Below are positions 29,241-40,700 of a DNA stretch of 64,000 bases, in pieces. The translations under genes were made by a program, and so were the position numbers. The notes below the pieces were generated by a model. It had not been told where the DNA came from. It saw nothing but the letters and a program-made list of their open reading frames with translations, and made no database searches. Source of the DNA: Actinobacillus porcinus (GTDB lineage Bacteria; Pseudomonadota; Gammaproteobacteria; Enterobacterales; Pasteurellaceae); contig NZ_CABFKI010000001.1 in the NCBI RefSeq assembly GCF_901764995.1, positions 124,001 to 188,000 of the forward strand, in the 5' to 3' direction. Within the stretch, counting starts at the first letter, position 1. Each line of letters begins with the position of its first letter.

Positions 29241-29267
29241 AGTACAGAGTACTAACAATCTTGTTAG
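29241..29267. promoter_or_regulatory. Two abutting palindromes before fucI
   Basis: AGTAC-AGA-GTACT (29241-29253) and CTAACA-ATCT-TGTTAG (29252-29267) are both perfect and share two bases. Lying between the promoter region and the fucI ribosome site, they are candidate FucR operators or 5' leader hairpins. Confidence 0.5.
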
Positions 29268-29300
29268 CTGAGTAATCAATCATTAAGAAGGAATAAGTCT

Positions 29301-31061
29301 ATGATTAAATCAACTCCGATTAGAATTGGTATCCGCCCAACCATTGATGGTCGCCGTATGGGAGTTCGTGAATCTTTAGAAGAGCAAACCATGAATATGG
29401 CGAAGTCTGTTGCAGAATTATTACAAACGCATATTCGTCATACAGATGGCTCTTTTGTGGAATGTGTGATTGCTGATACTTGTATCGGTGGTGTCGCAGA
29501 AGCGGCTGCCTGTGCTGAAAAATTTAAATTAGCCAATGTGGGGGCGGTCATTACAGTGACGCCTTGTTGGTGCTATGGTTCTGAAACCATCGATATGGAT
29601 CCCCATATGCCGAAAGCCATTTGGGGATTTAACGGTACCGAACGCCCAGGCGCCGTTTATTTAGCGGCAGCATTGGCAGGCCATTCACAACTTGGTTTAC
29701 CTGCATTCTCTATTTATGGTACAGAAGTGCAAGAAGCAGACGACACAAGTATTCCTGCGGATGTACAAGAAAAATTATTGCGCTTTGCCCGTGCCGCACT
29801 CACGGTAGCAACCATTCGCGGTAAATCTTATCTTTCTATCGGTTCGGTTTCCATGGGGATTGCGGGATCTATTGTAAATCAACCGTTCTTCCAAGACTAT
29901 CTTGGCATGCGTAATGAATATGTGGATATGACGGAAATTAAACGCCGTTTGGATCGCCATATTTATGATGAAGAAGAATTCAAATTAGCCTTTGACTGGG
30001 TGAAAGCACATTGCCCTGAAGGCGTTGATGTGAATACACCGGAACATCAACGTACACCGGCAGAACGTGAAGAACTTTGGGCAAATGTGGTGAAAATGAC
30101 CATGATTGCCCGGGATTTAATGGTGGGTAATCCACGTCTTGCCGAGTTAGGTTTTGGGGAAGAAGCATTAGGTCATAATGCCATTGCGGCGGGTTTCCAA
30201 GGTCAACGTCATTGGACAGATCATTTACCAAATGGCGATTTTATGGAAGCCATGCTTAACTCAACTTATGACTGGAATGGTGTACGTCCGCCTTATATTC
30301 TCGCCACCGAAAATGACTCACTCAACGGCGTATGTATGCTATTAGGTCATCAACTCACCGGACAAGCGCAAGTCTTTGCGGATGTGCGTACTTATTGGAG
30401 CCAAGATTCTGTTGAACGCGTCACCGGATTCCGTCCTGAAAGCGGGTTCATCCATTTAATCAACTCAGGATCCGCCGCATTAGACGGTAGCGGTCAGCAT
30501 CATTATGCGGATGGTAAACCAACCATCAAACCGGCATGGGATGTGACACCGGAAGATGGCGAACGTTGTTTAGAAAATACCAAATGGTGTCCTGCGGTAC
30601 ATGAATATTTCCGTGGTGGTGGCTATTCTTCTCAATTTGTCACCAAAGGCGGTATGCCGTTTACGATGCACCGTTTAAATATCATCAAAGGTTTAGGCCC
30701 TGTTTTACAAATTGCAGAAGGGTGGTCCATTGAATTACCTGAAGACGTCCATGAAACCTTAATGAAACGGACGAATGAAACCTGGCCTTGCACTTGGTTT
30801 GTACCACGTTTAACAGGCAAAGGCGCCTTTACCGATGTGTATTCTGTGATGGCGAACTGGGGCGCAAATCACTGTGTGGCGACTTATGGTCATATTGGTG
30901 CAGATCTCATTACCTTAGCGTCTATGTTGCGGATTCCGGTTTGTATGCACAATGTGGATGATCAACAAGTATTCCGCCCAAGTGCATGGAGTGGTTTTGG
31001 TCAAGATAAAGAAGGTCAAGATTACCGTGCTTGCGAGAATTTTGGGCCACTTTATAAATAA
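29301..31061 (+). CDS. fucI: L-fucose isomerase
   Basis: 586 residues (E. coli 591), collinear with FucI from [20 protein letters not shown] through [17 protein letters not shown] and the metal-site end. It converts L-fucose to L-fuculose using Mn2+. It is the first structural gene of fucIKUAP, preceded by AAGGAATAAG and the CRP site. A palindrome at 31078-31097 separates it from fucK. Confidence 0.97.
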   Translation: MIKSTPIRIGIRPTIDGRRMGVRESLEEQTMNMAKSVAELLQTHIRHTDGSFVECVIADTCIGGVAEAAACAEKFKLANVGAVITVTPCWCYGSETIDMDPHMPKAIWGFNGTERPGAVYLAAALAGHSQLGLPAFSIYGTEVQEADDTSIPADVQEKLLRFARAALTVATIRGKSYLSIGSVSMGIAGSIVNQPFFQDYLGMRNEYVDMTEIKRRLDRHIYDEEEFKLAFDWVKAHCPEGVDVNTPEHQRTPAEREELWANVVKMTMIARDLMVGNPRLAELGFGEEALGHNAIAAGFQGQRHWTDHLPNGDFMEAMLNSTYDWNGVRPPYILATENDSLNGVCMLLGHQLTGQAQVFADVRTYWSQDSVERVTGFRPESGFIHLINSGSAALDGSGQHHYADGKPTIKPAWDVTPEDGERCLENTKWCPAVHEYFRGGGYSSQFVTKGGMPFTMHRLNIIKGLGPVLQIAEGWSIELPEDVHETLMKRTNETWPCTWFVPRLTGKGAFTDVYSVMANWGANHCVATYGHIGADLITLASMLRIPVCMHNVDDQQVFRPSAWSGFGQDKEGQDYRACENFGPLYK

Positions 31062-31077
31062 CTTAACAACATAAGAC

Positions 31078-31097
31078 GGTGGGCGAAGCTGCCCACC
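31078..31097. repeat. Palindromic element between fucI and fucK
   Basis: GGTGGGC-GAAGCT-GCCCACC has a perfect seven-base stem and is followed by TAT. Its form resembles the palindromes of the nap region (short stem next to a TA edge). A Hin-type uptake signal follows at 31126. Confidence 0.55.
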
Positions 31098-31148
31098 TAT
31101 AAATCAAAAAAATCATCCATTTTTGACCGCACTTTCAAGGAGTCTAAT

Positions 31149-32606
31149 ATGAAATTAGCCCTAATTTTTGATTGTGGTGCCACCAATTTACGCACCATTG
31201 CCATGAATGAGAAAGGCGAAATTATCGCAGCACATCACCTTGCGAATAATACGCAAACAGGTACAGAAAGCCCGGATTACCATATTTGGGATTTTGATGA
31301 AATTTGGTCAAAACTCACCTTGTGTGCGGAACAAACCTTAAGCGCCTTAAAAGCAAAAGAGATTGATCTTGCCAATATTGTGGGTATCGGAGTGACCACC
31401 TTTGGTGTGGACGGTGCGCCTTTTGATCAACAGGGCAATCAGCTTTATCCCATTATTTCGTGGAAATGCCCGCGTACATTGCCAGTTATGCAAAAGCTCG
31501 ACCATTATTTTGATGTAAAAGCCTTATATGAACGCAATGGCATTGGGCAATACAGTTTCAATACCTTATTTAAACTTATTTGGCTCAAAGAAAATCAGCC
31601 GGAGATTTTTGCGCAAATGGATAAATGGGTATTTATTTCTTCCATGCTCACTTACCGTTTAACAGGGGAATTGACCACGGATCGCACCATGGCGGGGACA
31701 TCGATGATGACCCATTTGCAAGCCAATGATTGGGATGTGGAGGTGCTTTCTAAATTAGGATTAACCCATTCTCATTTTCCACCAATGAAAAGCGCGGGCG
31801 AAAAAATTGGTGTTTTACAGACCGCACTTTGTGAACTATTTGGGTTAAATCCTATTCCCGTAATTTCCTGTGGCCATGATACCCAATTTGCCGTTTTTGG
31901 TTCAGGCGCGGCGTTAAATCAACCGGTGTTAAGTTCGGGTACATGGGAAATTCTGATGGCTCGCACACAACAAGCAGAACCACATTTTGAATTTGTGCCA
32001 CAAGGTTTAACCACCGAATTTGACGCACAAGCAAAAACCTATAATCCGGCGGTGCAATGGGTGGGGTCAGGCATTATGGAATGGATCGGTAAATTGTTGT
32101 TTGCCGATGTGGCAGGAACGGATCGTTATTATTCCACCATGATTGCGGAAGGTGAAGCACAGCCGGCAGGCGCAGGCGGTATTTCCTTACAAGGCGTGTT
32201 TAATTCTGATCACCATTGCGGAGTAGGGCAAATTGTCGGGCTTTCTATGCACAGCCAACGGGGGCAAATTTACCGTGCCGCATTGGAATATATGGCTTAC
32301 CAATTAAAACAAGGATTGGATGTGCTTGAGCAAGTTAGTCATTTCAAAGCGAAAAGCCTAATTTGTGTCGGTGGCGGTTCAAAAAATCGGTTATGGAATC
32401 AAATTCGCGCGGATGTTTTAGGCTTGCCGATTGATGTGGTCGATGTGGCAGAAAGTACGGTGTTAGGTGCCGCGATGTTCGTGTTTGCAGGCGTTGGCGT
32501 GTATGCCAATGCAGAACAAGCACAGCAAGCCATGCAAGCGGCTAAAAAACGCATAATGCCATCAGAAAATACCGCAATTTACACCGCACTTTTACAACAA
32601 AATTAA
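31149..32606 (+). CDS. fucK: L-fuculokinase
   Basis: 485 residues of the FGGY kinase family: N-terminal phosphate loop [15 protein letters not shown], central [12 protein letters not shown], and C-terminal [20 protein letters not shown] adenosine motif. It phosphorylates L-fuculose. Second gene of the fuc operon, behind AAGGAG; fucU follows after 13 bases. Confidence 0.96.
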   Translation: MKLALIFDCGATNLRTIAMNEKGEIIAAHHLANNTQTGTESPDYHIWDFDEIWSKLTLCAEQTLSALKAKEIDLANIVGIGVTTFGVDGAPFDQQGNQLYPIISWKCPRTLPVMQKLDHYFDVKALYERNGIGQYSFNTLFKLIWLKENQPEIFAQMDKWVFISSMLTYRLTGELTTDRTMAGTSMMTHLQANDWDVEVLSKLGLTHSHFPPMKSAGEKIGVLQTALCELFGLNPIPVISCGHDTQFAVFGSGAALNQPVLSSGTWEILMARTQQAEPHFEFVPQGLTTEFDAQAKTYNPAVQWVGSGIMEWIGKLLFADVAGTDRYYSTMIAEGEAQPAGAGGISLQGVFNSDHHCGVGQIVGLSMHSQRGQIYRAALEYMAYQLKQGLDVLEQVSHFKAKSLICVGGGSKNRLWNQIRADVLGLPIDVVDVAESTVLGAAMFVFAGVGVYANAEQAQQAMQAAKKRIMPSENTAIYTALLQQN

Positions 32607-32619
32607 CAAGGAGCGAAAA

Positions 32620-33054
32620 ATGTTAAAAGGTATTCATCCGGCGATTTCGCCTGAATTATTAAAAGTGCTCGCCGAAATGGGACATGGCGATGAACTTGTC
32701 TTATCGGACGCTCATTTCCCTGCACATCAACTTCATCATCGCGTCATTCGCGCAGACGGAATTGGTGTTGCCACTTTGTTGGAAGGGATTAGTCCATTGT
32801 TTGAATATGACGCTTATGTGGACGCGCCACTGATTATGATGCAAGCCGTAGAAGGCGACAGCTTGGATCCTACCGTAGAAGAACGCTATCTTGCCGCCAT
32901 TAAAAGTGCGGTGGGAAATGTACCAAATTTACAACGTATTGAACGTTTCGCTTTTTATGATCGCGCTAAAACGGCTTATGCCGTGGTGATTACAGGCGAA
33001 TTGGCGAAATACGGCAATATTATTATTAAAAAAGGTGTGACACCTGTGAAATAA
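32620..33054 (+). CDS. fucU: L-fucose mutarotase
   Basis: 144 residues, RbsD/FucU family: [27 protein letters not shown] at the N-terminus (quoted signature: [18 protein letters not shown]) with the catalytic His. It interconverts alpha- and beta-L-fucose so that the isomerase receives its preferred anomer. Tightly packed in the fuc operon. Confidence 0.96.
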   Translation: MLKGIHPAISPELLKVLAEMGHGDELVLSDAHFPAHQLHHRVIRADGIGVATLLEGISPLFEYDAYVDAPLIMMQAVEGDSLDPTVEERYLAAIKSAVGNVPNLQRIERFAFYDRAKTAYAVVITGELAKYGNIIIKKGVTPVK

Positions 33055-33064
33055 GGAATCTACT

Positions 33065-33715
33065 ATGAATCGTAAAGAACTCTCTCGTCAAATTATTTCT
33101 ACTTGTTTAGAAATGACTAAGCTCGGTTTAAATCAAGGAACTGCAGGAAATGTGAGCGTGCGTTATCAAGACGGTATGCTTATTACACCAACGGGGACAC
33201 CTTATGAAGAAATGACCGAAGATTCTATTGTTTATGTTGATAAAAACGGGCAACACGAAGATGGCAAATTGCCGTCCAGTGAATGGCAATTTCATTTAGC
33301 TGTGTATGAAGCTCGTCCCGAAATGGACGCTGTTGTACATAATCATTCACGTAATTGTGCCGCGGTTTCGATTCTTGGCGAAGCAATTCCAGCTATTCAT
33401 TATATGATTGCTTGTACGGGAACCGATCATATTCCATGTGTCCCTTATGCCACCTTTGGTACCCATCAATTAGCAGATTATGTGCGTGATGGTATCAAGC
33501 AAAGTAAAGCTATTCTATTGGCTCACCACGGCTTAATTACAACCGATAAAACCTTAGACAAAGCGTTGCATATCGCGCATGAAGTGGAAGTGATTTCAGA
33601 ATGGTATTTGAAATTATTAGCTACAGGTAAGCCGATTCCGGTGTTATCCCAAGATGAAATGCGTTTTGTGTTAGAGAAATTCAAGTCTTACGGGTCTTGG
33701 GTCGAAGAAAAATGA
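33065..33715 (+). CDS. fucA: L-fuculose-1-phosphate aldolase
   Basis: 216 residues, class II aldolase/adducin family. Zinc ligands in VVHNHSRNC and LAHHGLI, and the catalytic Glu in LPSSEWQFH. It splits fuculose-1-phosphate into dihydroxyacetone phosphate and L-lactaldehyde, the substrate of FucO downstream. Confidence 0.96.
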   Translation: MNRKELSRQIISTCLEMTKLGLNQGTAGNVSVRYQDGMLITPTGTPYEEMTEDSIVYVDKNGQHEDGKLPSSEWQFHLAVYEARPEMDAVVHNHSRNCAAVSILGEAIPAIHYMIACTGTDHIPCVPYATFGTHQLADYVRDGIKQSKAILLAHHGLITTDKTLDKALHIAHEVEVISEWYLKLLATGKPIPVLSQDEMRFVLEKFKSYGSWVEEK

Positions 33716-33760
33716 GAATGTGTTGCAAATGACAGGTTAAACGTTTAGAAGGAATATTCT

Positions 33761-35047
33761 ATGAGTGCTAAAGTGCTTGAGAAAAAATTTATCGTCCCCT
33801 TTATTTTAATTACATCGTTGTTTGCGTTGTGGGGATTTGCGAATGATATTACTAATCCGATGGTGGCGGTGTTCCAAACGGTCATGGAAATTCCAGCCTC
33901 TGAAGCGGCATTAGTGCAATTTGCTTTCTATGGTGGCTACGGAACAATGGCGATTCCTGCGGCATTATTTGCTAGTCGTTATAGTTATAAAGCGGGTGTT
34001 TTATTAGGTTTGGCGTTGTATGCGGTAGGGGCATTCTTATTTATTCCTGCTGCAATGTTTGAGCAATTTTCGTTCTTCCTATGGTCGCTTTATATTCTTA
34101 CTTTTGGCCTTGCGTTTCTTGAAACAACTGCAAATCCTTATATTTTGTCTATGGGTGATCCAAGTACCGCCACGCGTAGATTGAATTTTGCGCAATCCTT
34201 TAACCCATTAGGATCGATTACGGGAATGTTTGTAGCATCACAAATTGTCTTAACTAACCTTGATTCAGAAAAACGTGATGCGGCAGGTAATCTTATTTTT
34301 AATACCTTGTCAGCGGCTGAGAAAGCAGTGGTGAAAACCCACGACTTGGCGATGATTCGAAACCCTTATGTGGTCATTGGATTAATTGTATTGGCGGTGT
34401 TTATCATTATTGCACTTTATAAAATGCCGACAACGAAAGCGGATGAATCTGCACATATTTCACCTAAAGAGGCATTTAAACGCTTAATTGTTAATGAAAA
34501 ATATCGCGAAGGTGTAGTTGCACAAGTATTCTATGTCGGTGTACAAATTATGTGTTGGACATTTATTATTCAGTATGCTGAACGCATTGGTCTTACCAAA
34601 GCAGAAGCACAAAACTGGAATATTGTTGCGATGGCATTATTTATTTGTAGCCGTTTTATTAGCACAGCTGTGATGAAGTTTTTAAAAGCAGAAGTGATGT
34701 TATTCTTGTTTGCTGTTGGGGGATTTTTCAGTATATTGGGCGTTATGTTCATTGATGGGATCGTAGGACTCTACTGCTTAGTATTAACATCCGTATTTAT
34801 GTCACTGATGTTTCCAACGATTTATGGTATTGCCTTGGATGGACAGCGAGAAGAATCTGCTTTAGGTGCGGCTGGTTTAGTTATGGCGATCGTGGGCGGT
34901 GCATTAATGCCACCATTGCAAGGTATGATTATTGACCAAGGTGTTGTGGCAGGCATGCCGGCAGTGAACTTCTCATTTGTTCTTCCACTCATCTGTTTCA
35001 TTGTTATCGCTATCTATGGATTCAGATGCTGGAAAGTGTTGAAATAA
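33761..35047 (+). CDS. fucP: L-fucose:H+ symporter FucP
   Basis: 428 residues with about 12 membrane segments, FHS subfamily of the major facilitator superfamily. Conserved acidic residue and signature in FALWGFANDITNPMVAVFQ and the central ETTANPYILSMGD. It imports L-fucose. An imperfect uptake-signal hairpin (35055-35083) separates it from fucO. Confidence 0.95.
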   Translation: MSAKVLEKKFIVPFILITSLFALWGFANDITNPMVAVFQTVMEIPASEAALVQFAFYGGYGTMAIPAALFASRYSYKAGVLLGLALYAVGAFLFIPAAMFEQFSFFLWSLYILTFGLAFLETTANPYILSMGDPSTATRRLNFAQSFNPLGSITGMFVASQIVLTNLDSEKRDAAGNLIFNTLSAAEKAVVKTHDLAMIRNPYVVIGLIVLAVFIIIALYKMPTTKADESAHISPKEAFKRLIVNEKYREGVVAQVFYVGVQIMCWTFIIQYAERIGLTKAEAQNWNIVAMALFICSRFISTAVMKFLKAEVMLFLFAVGGFFSILGVMFIDGIVGLYCLVLTSVFMSLMFPTIYGIALDGQREESALGAAGLVMAIVGGALMPPLQGMIIDQGVVAGMPAVNFSFVLPLICFIVIAIYGFRCWKVLK

Positions 35048-35054
35048 TTATCTT

Positions 35055-35083
35055 AAAAGTGCGGTCGTTTGGCGGCACTTTTT
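35055..35083 (+). terminator. Hairpin between fucP and fucO
   Basis: AAAAGTGC and GCACTTTT form an eight-base stem with T residues after it. It may end or attenuate the fucIKUAP transcript before fucO. Confidence 0.6.
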
Positions 35084-35117
35084 ATTTGTTCATTATATGA
35101 AGTAAGGAGAATATATT

Positions 35118-36269
35118 ATGGCAAATCGAATGATCCTTAATGAAACCAGTTACCACGGTTCTGGTGCCGTGCAGAATGTGGTTACCGAGGCGCAACGTCG
35201 TGGGTTTAAAAAAGCACTTGTCGTCACTGACAAGGATTTAGTGAAATTTAAAGTAGCGGAAAAAGTTACCACACTTTTGGAACAAGCTAATTTGGATTAT
35301 GTGCTTTTTGATGAAGTTAAAGCGAATCCTAGTGTGGATATTATTAAACAAGGTGTGGAAACCTTTAAACAAGTTGGCGCAGACTATTTAATCGCCATTG
35401 GTGGTGGTTCACCAATTGATAGTGCGAAAGCCATTGGGATTATTATTAATAACCCCGAATTTTCCGATGTACTTTCTCTTGAAGGTGTGGCGCCAACTAA
35501 AAATAAATGTGTGCCTATTATTGCGGTGACGACAACGGCAGGTACTGCAGCAGAAGTGACCATTAATTATGTGATTACCGATGAAGCCAAAAAACGTAAA
35601 TTTGTTTGTGTGGATGTGAATGATATTCCTGTTGTCGCTATTGTTGATCCCGATATGATGTCATCGATGCCAAAAGGATTAACGGCAGCAACGGGAATGG
35701 ATGCTTTGACCCATGCTATCGAAGGCTATATCACAAAAGGTGCTTGGGAGTTAACGGATGCATTACATTTGAAAGCGATCGAAATGATTTCTCGTAGCCT
35801 ACGTGGGGCAGTAGAAAATACGCCGGAAGGACGTGCAGGTATGGCATTGGGGCAATATATTGCAGGCATGGGATTTTCTAATGTCGGGCTTGGTGTTGTG
35901 CATAGTATGGCTCATCCGCTTTCCGCCTATTACGATACGCCACATGGTATTGCGAATGCGGTGTTATTGCCTTATGTGATGGATTTTAATAAAGATTTTA
36001 CCGGTGAAAAATATCGTGAAATCGCACGAGCTATGGGCGTTCAGGGGGTTGATCAAATGTCACCGGAAGAATATCGCAATGCGGCGGTGAATGCGGTAAA
36101 ACAGCTTGCCAAAGATGTGGGTATTCCGGAAAAACTTTCTGCGATTGGTGTCCAAGAAGCGGATCTTCCGGCGTTATCTGTGGATGCTTTTAATGATGTG
36201 TGCACTGGTGGAAACCCTAGAGATTGTACTGCTGAAGAAATTCTGGATGTATATAAAATCGCATTTTAA
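35118..36269 (+). CDS. fucO: Lactaldehyde reductase FucO
   Basis: 383 residues, iron-dependent group III alcohol dehydrogenase. GGGSPIDSAKAIG binds NAD, and GLGVVHSMAHPLSAYYDTPHG carries the metal-binding His residues (quoted in two parts: HSMAHPL and DTPHG). It reduces L-lactaldehyde to 1,2-propanediol, the anaerobic end of fucose breakdown. Confidence 0.95.
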   Translation: MANRMILNETSYHGSGAVQNVVTEAQRRGFKKALVVTDKDLVKFKVAEKVTTLLEQANLDYVLFDEVKANPSVDIIKQGVETFKQVGADYLIAIGGGSPIDSAKAIGIIINNPEFSDVLSLEGVAPTKNKCVPIIAVTTTAGTAAEVTINYVITDEAKKRKFVCVDVNDIPVVAIVDPDMMSSMPKGLTAATGMDALTHAIEGYITKGAWELTDALHLKAIEMISRSLRGAVENTPEGRAGMALGQYIAGMGFSNVGLGVVHSMAHPLSAYYDTPHGIANAVLLPYVMDFNKDFTGEKYREIARAMGVQGVDQMSPEEYRNAAVNAVKQLAKDVGIPEKLSAIGVQEADLPALSVDAFNDVCTGGNPRDCTAEEILDVYKIAF

Positions 36270-36315
36270 CTGTTATTATGTAAGTCATATTCAAGCATTA
36301 TGCAACCAATAAAGT

Positions 36316-36347
36316 AAGGGCTTGATTGCGTATCAAGCCCTTGTTCT
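36316..36347. terminator. Bidirectional terminator after fucO
   Basis: AAGGGCTTGAT and ATCAAGCCCTT form a perfect 11-base stem with a five-base loop, between convergent fucO and the unknown gene at 36347. Confidence 0.8.
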
Positions 36348-36754
36348 TATAAATTCAACCACTTCTTAACTAAATCTTCGTTGATTTCTTCTCTTGACCA
36401 CATACTACCAAATTCCGGTGTTGGGAATTTACTGTGGTTGTAACCCACTAAGCGTGTAAAATCAAAGGATGCGTGAGGATAGCCGTTAATCAGCAGGAAA
36501 GCTTGATTGCCATCTTCGCTCCAACAAATTTGTAATTGGCGCGCTTCGTGTTTGTTTTCGATGTCATTGCTGCTGTAAACAAATAAGCTATCAACAACAG
36601 GGCTTTCTTGGTTGCGTAGATCTAACGCGTAAAAATAACCTGTTTCGCCATCATCTTCAAACATCACCACAAAATGCTCGTGAACCGTAGAATGCGCCCC
36701 TTGGCGTTTCGCTTGACCAAGCAAATGTTTATCTTCTAAAACTAAATGTAACAT
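36347..36754 (-). CDS. Conserved protein, possibly DUF2251
   Basis: 135 residues, acidic and soluble with no signal peptide. FVVMFEDDGETGYFYALDL is the most striking conserved-looking stretch and recalls DUF2251 proteins; that link is from memory and unsure. The end is rich in Trp and charged residues. The ATG follows AGAGGAAACC. It stands alone between fucO and the Slam gene; no function can be given. Confidence 0.75.
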   Translation of the reverse strand: MLHLVLEDKHLLGQAKRQGAHSTVHEHFVVMFEDDGETGYFYALDLRNQESPVVDSLFVYSSNDIENKHEARQLQICWSEDGNQAFLLINGYPHASFDFTRLVGYNHSKFPTPEFGSMWSREEINEDLVKKWLNL

Positions 36755-36827
36755 AAGGTTTCCTCTTTTAAATTTTGCGATATTTTAACATATTCTAGTC
36801 GAGGAATGCTTGGGCTATCTGTGGACG

Positions 36828-38123
36828 TTAAAAAGTCTTTTCAAAAGCGAGTGTAACGTTATGCATTTTGTAGGAATAAAGCGTATCCAAATTGCTTTTC
36901 TGTTTCCGCCATTCCAAATTTAATTTAGGTGTAATGCCCCATAAATGCCAATCTCGTTTCCACACTTGTGCAAAAACTGAATAAATATGATCTTGACGAA
37001 TTTTGCCGAGTGGCAAGATACCACCCAGTATCGCTTGATCTTTAAATTGGCGATGGGTAAAAGAGAGATTTAATTTTGTTGAAATCCCAAAAGCGTATTC
37101 TTGCAACCAACCTAAACGTAAATTCTGAATATCAGAGCTGTATTGTCGCTCTTGTAAGCGTTGCTGAGAAAAAGCTGCTCCGAGATAAAAAATTTGTTCG
37201 GGGTTTCGATACCAAATCAACGTTGTTGAAGCTGTTCGAATATTCCCAGCCTGCGGGTTATCTTTGAAAAAACGGCGTTTTTCATATTCAAGTGCGGTTT
37301 GGCTTTGCCAATTTTGTGAAAGCCAAAAACTGTAACTGATTTCTGCGCCATTTGACCAATGAAATGAATTGCCTCCATACCAGCGTTTTTCATAAAAGGG
37401 TTGTAATCGCAAAGTCGTATCATTCTTTTTGTAAGCATAACCGATAAAAGTGCGACTAAAAAGATCGTCATATTGGTGGTTATCCCAATAGGTTTTGCCG
37501 TAGGTTTCATTACTCACGCCGAGATAATGTGAACCTATTAGATTAAAATCACGATTAATGCCCAAATTATAGGCAACCCCCTGTGCTTTTTGCGGCAACA
37601 TTCCCGCACCTTTTACAAATCCCGTATTTTCAATGACTGAAGATGATGAAACATTTTCGACATTATCCGTTTTAAGATAGGAAATGCTCGCATCAAATTG
37701 CCAACTATTTCTTGAATTGAGAGCATCAATATAACGTTCAATAAGTTGGTATGCCGAAGATGGTAGATTTTTGACACTTTTCACTTTATCAAACTGCACT
37801 CTTGCTGCGCTATCTTGTCGATCGGCAAAGAGTACTTTTGCCAATTCCATTCGAATTGAATTGAGTTCAGGTCGTTCGCTCAATATTTTTCGGTAAATAC
37901 GAATAGCAACGTCATAGTTATGCTGTAAAGCGGCTAGCTTAGCTTCTGCATAAGACTTTAATGTCAAATCTTGCTGAGGCTGCTGTTGATATTGGTAAAG
38001 TAAAGATTGAATTTGACCGCTATTATTTTGGTAAATAGCTTGTTTTAATTGCTCTTCAAGTGTTGTTACGGAAGCAAAAACAATATTAGAACAACATAAG
38101 GCGAGTAAAAAGAAAGAACGCAT
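36828..38123 (-). CDS. Slam-type surface lipoprotein assembly modifier (type XI secretion)
   Basis: 431 residues. A signal peptide (MRSFFLLALCCSNIVFA) precedes a TPR-like helical N-terminal domain (about 20-130, repeats such as YDVAIRIYRKILSERPEL) and a beta-strand-rich C-terminal barrel of DUF560 ending in a Phe (TLAFEKTF), as expected for outer-membrane insertion. Slam proteins move specific lipoproteins or soluble proteins to the cell surface. ATG at 38123 gives a clean signal peptide; an in-frame GTG at 38156 is less likely. It lies 66 bases after the small lipoprotein gene, its likely substrate. Confidence 0.88.
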   Translation of the reverse strand: MRSFFLLALCCSNIVFASVTTLEEQLKQAIYQNNSGQIQSLLYQYQQQPQQDLTLKSYAEAKLAALQHNYDVAIRIYRKILSERPELNSIRMELAKVLFADRQDSAARVQFDKVKSVKNLPSSAYQLIERYIDALNSRNSWQFDASISYLKTDNVENVSSSSVIENTGFVKGAGMLPQKAQGVAYNLGINRDFNLIGSHYLGVSNETYGKTYWDNHQYDDLFSRTFIGYAYKKNDTTLRLQPFYEKRWYGGNSFHWSNGAEISYSFWLSQNWQSQTALEYEKRRFFKDNPQAGNIRTASTTLIWYRNPEQIFYLGAAFSQQRLQERQYSSDIQNLRLGWLQEYAFGISTKLNLSFTHRQFKDQAILGGILPLGKIRQDHIYSVFAQVWKRDWHLWGITPKLNLEWRKQKSNLDTLYSYKMHNVTLAFEKTF

Positions 38124-38189
38124 AAGAATGGTAAAAGTTATATTCAAACCTAGCACGCAAATGCGAACTAGGTTTAACTGCTCAAAGAA

Positions 38190-38792
38190 TTAGTAACGAA
38201 TACCACCGAATGAAGTATCGTAGCTGTTATCGCCACTGAAAGTTGCAATACCTGCTGCTTCTTTTGCTCCATTACCGAACAAGCCACCTTCATAAGTGCC
38301 TTCCTGTAATAGAGTGGTTGCTTTGCCGCTGAAAGTGGTACCGTTTAATTGGGTTTTGTGCAAGGTAATATCTTGTGCACGACCATCGGTTAATAGGCTA
38401 AATTCAACTTTTCCATCTACCGTTTTCTGATCAAAATCTACATTTAATGTAGTTTTACCACCTTTGGATGGCTGCCCTGTTGCACCACTTACCCAATAAG
38501 CATCGCCTAAGTAAGTTGCGCTACCAGAAGGTAAATTTGTTGCTGCTGTTCCTTGATAACGAACTTCTTTTAAGGTTTTGCTATCGTTTAACCAAATACC
38601 ATAGAAAGAGTCATTGCTGTTTTGACCATACAGTTCTCCATCAGTAGTTTTAGCACCAACATCCCCTTTCGGGCTGTTGGTTAAATCAACGTTAGAATTA
38701 TCCAGTGTTGTTGCTGTACCGCTACCGCCACCGCCGCCACTACAAGCGGTTAATAATCCAGCCAAAATTGCAGAAAGAAGTAATTTTCTCAT
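38190..38792 (-). CDS. Small surface lipoprotein, probable Slam substrate
   Basis: 200 residues. Lipobox LLTACSGGGGGSG (Cys18) with a poly-Gly tether, a low-complexity linker, then a C-terminal half with alternating strands (GTTFSGKATTLLQEGTYEGG in part, then GLFGNGAKEAAGIATF) typical of the TbpB-like beta barrel shared by Slam clients. The ligand is unknown; related small proteins bind haem, haemoglobin or complement factor H. ATG at 38792 follows AAAGGATG; the in-frame GTG at 38798 is possible. An Apl-type uptake signal (38742-38750) overlaps the lipobox codons. Confidence 0.85.
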   Translation of the reverse strand: MRKLLLSAILAGLLTACSGGGGGSGTATTLDNSNVDLTNSPKGDVGAKTTDGELYGQNSNDSFYGIWLNDSKTLKEVRYQGTAATNLPSGSATYLGDAYWVSGATGQPSKGGKTTLNVDFDQKTVDGKVEFSLLTDGRAQDITLHKTQLNGTTFSGKATTLLQEGTYEGGLFGNGAKEAAGIATFSGDNSYDTSFGGIRY

Positions 38793-38949
38793 AAGCACAT
38801 CCTTTGATAAGTAGAAATAATCAGAATCTTCTGATTCTTAGTTAATAAATAAGTAAACAAAGGCAATTTTACTCATTTATAACTCTGTTTTCAAGTGGAA
38901 AAATGCTCAAAATGTGAATAGATGAGTATGAATAGATAAAAGGATTAAA
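38793..38949. promoter_or_regulatory. Divergent lipoprotein/XRE control region
   Basis: A perfect inverted repeat ATCAGAA-TC-TTCTGAT lies at 38820-38835, next to the lipoprotein start. TGAATAGAT occurs twice at a 14-base period (38915 and 38929), just before the XRE gene. Both are candidate operators for the XRE protein. Confidence 0.5.
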
Positions 38950-39291
38950 ATGGCACAACTTCCTGCAGAAATGACAGATAAACTAATTGGGCAGCGTATT
39001 CAACAAAAGAGAAAGGAATTTGGCTATTCAGCGGAAAAGTTGTCAGAATGTATTAATTTATCTCAGCAACAACTTTCACGCTATGAGAGAGGGGCAAGTA
39101 AAATCAATGTTAATCACTTGATTGATATAGCTATTTTCTTTAAAACACCGATTAATTGGTTTTTCCAAGATTGTATTCCGGCCAACTTTACAGAGAAGGA
39201 ATTAAAAGAGATAGAAATAAACCAAAAATGGGATAGTCTATCTTCTATTCAAAAAGAGGCATTTATCACTTTTCTTGAAACATTAAAATAA
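38950..39291 (+). CDS. XRE-family transcriptional regulator
   Basis: 113 residues with a helix-turn-helix at about 14-70 (IGQRIQQKRKEFGYSAEKLS, then INLSQQQLSRYERGASKINV). The C-terminal 35 residues are helical and may serve dimerisation. It is transcribed away from the lipoprotein-Slam pair, 157 bases distant, which suggests control of that pair. Such lone XRE proteins can also come from phage remnants, but no phage gene is nearby. Confidence 0.85.
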   Translation: MAQLPAEMTDKLIGQRIQQKRKEFGYSAEKLSECINLSQQQLSRYERGASKINVNHLIDIAIFFKTPINWFFQDCIPANFTEKELKEIEINQKWDSLSSIQKEAFITFLETLK

Positions 39292-39325
39292 TATTCAGAA
39301 AATCAAAAAATTAGGTGTAAAAAAA

Positions 39326-39350
39326 CACCGCACTTTTCAAAAGTGCGGTG
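39326..39350. terminator. Uptake-signal hairpin between XRE gene and eno
   Basis: CACCGCACTTTT and AAAAGTGCGGTG form an almost loopless stem between the convergent XRE gene and eno. Confidence 0.85.
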
Positions 39351-39377
39351 CAATTTTATCGTGCTTTAGGAAGCAGA

Positions 39378-40700
<1,323 letters not shown>

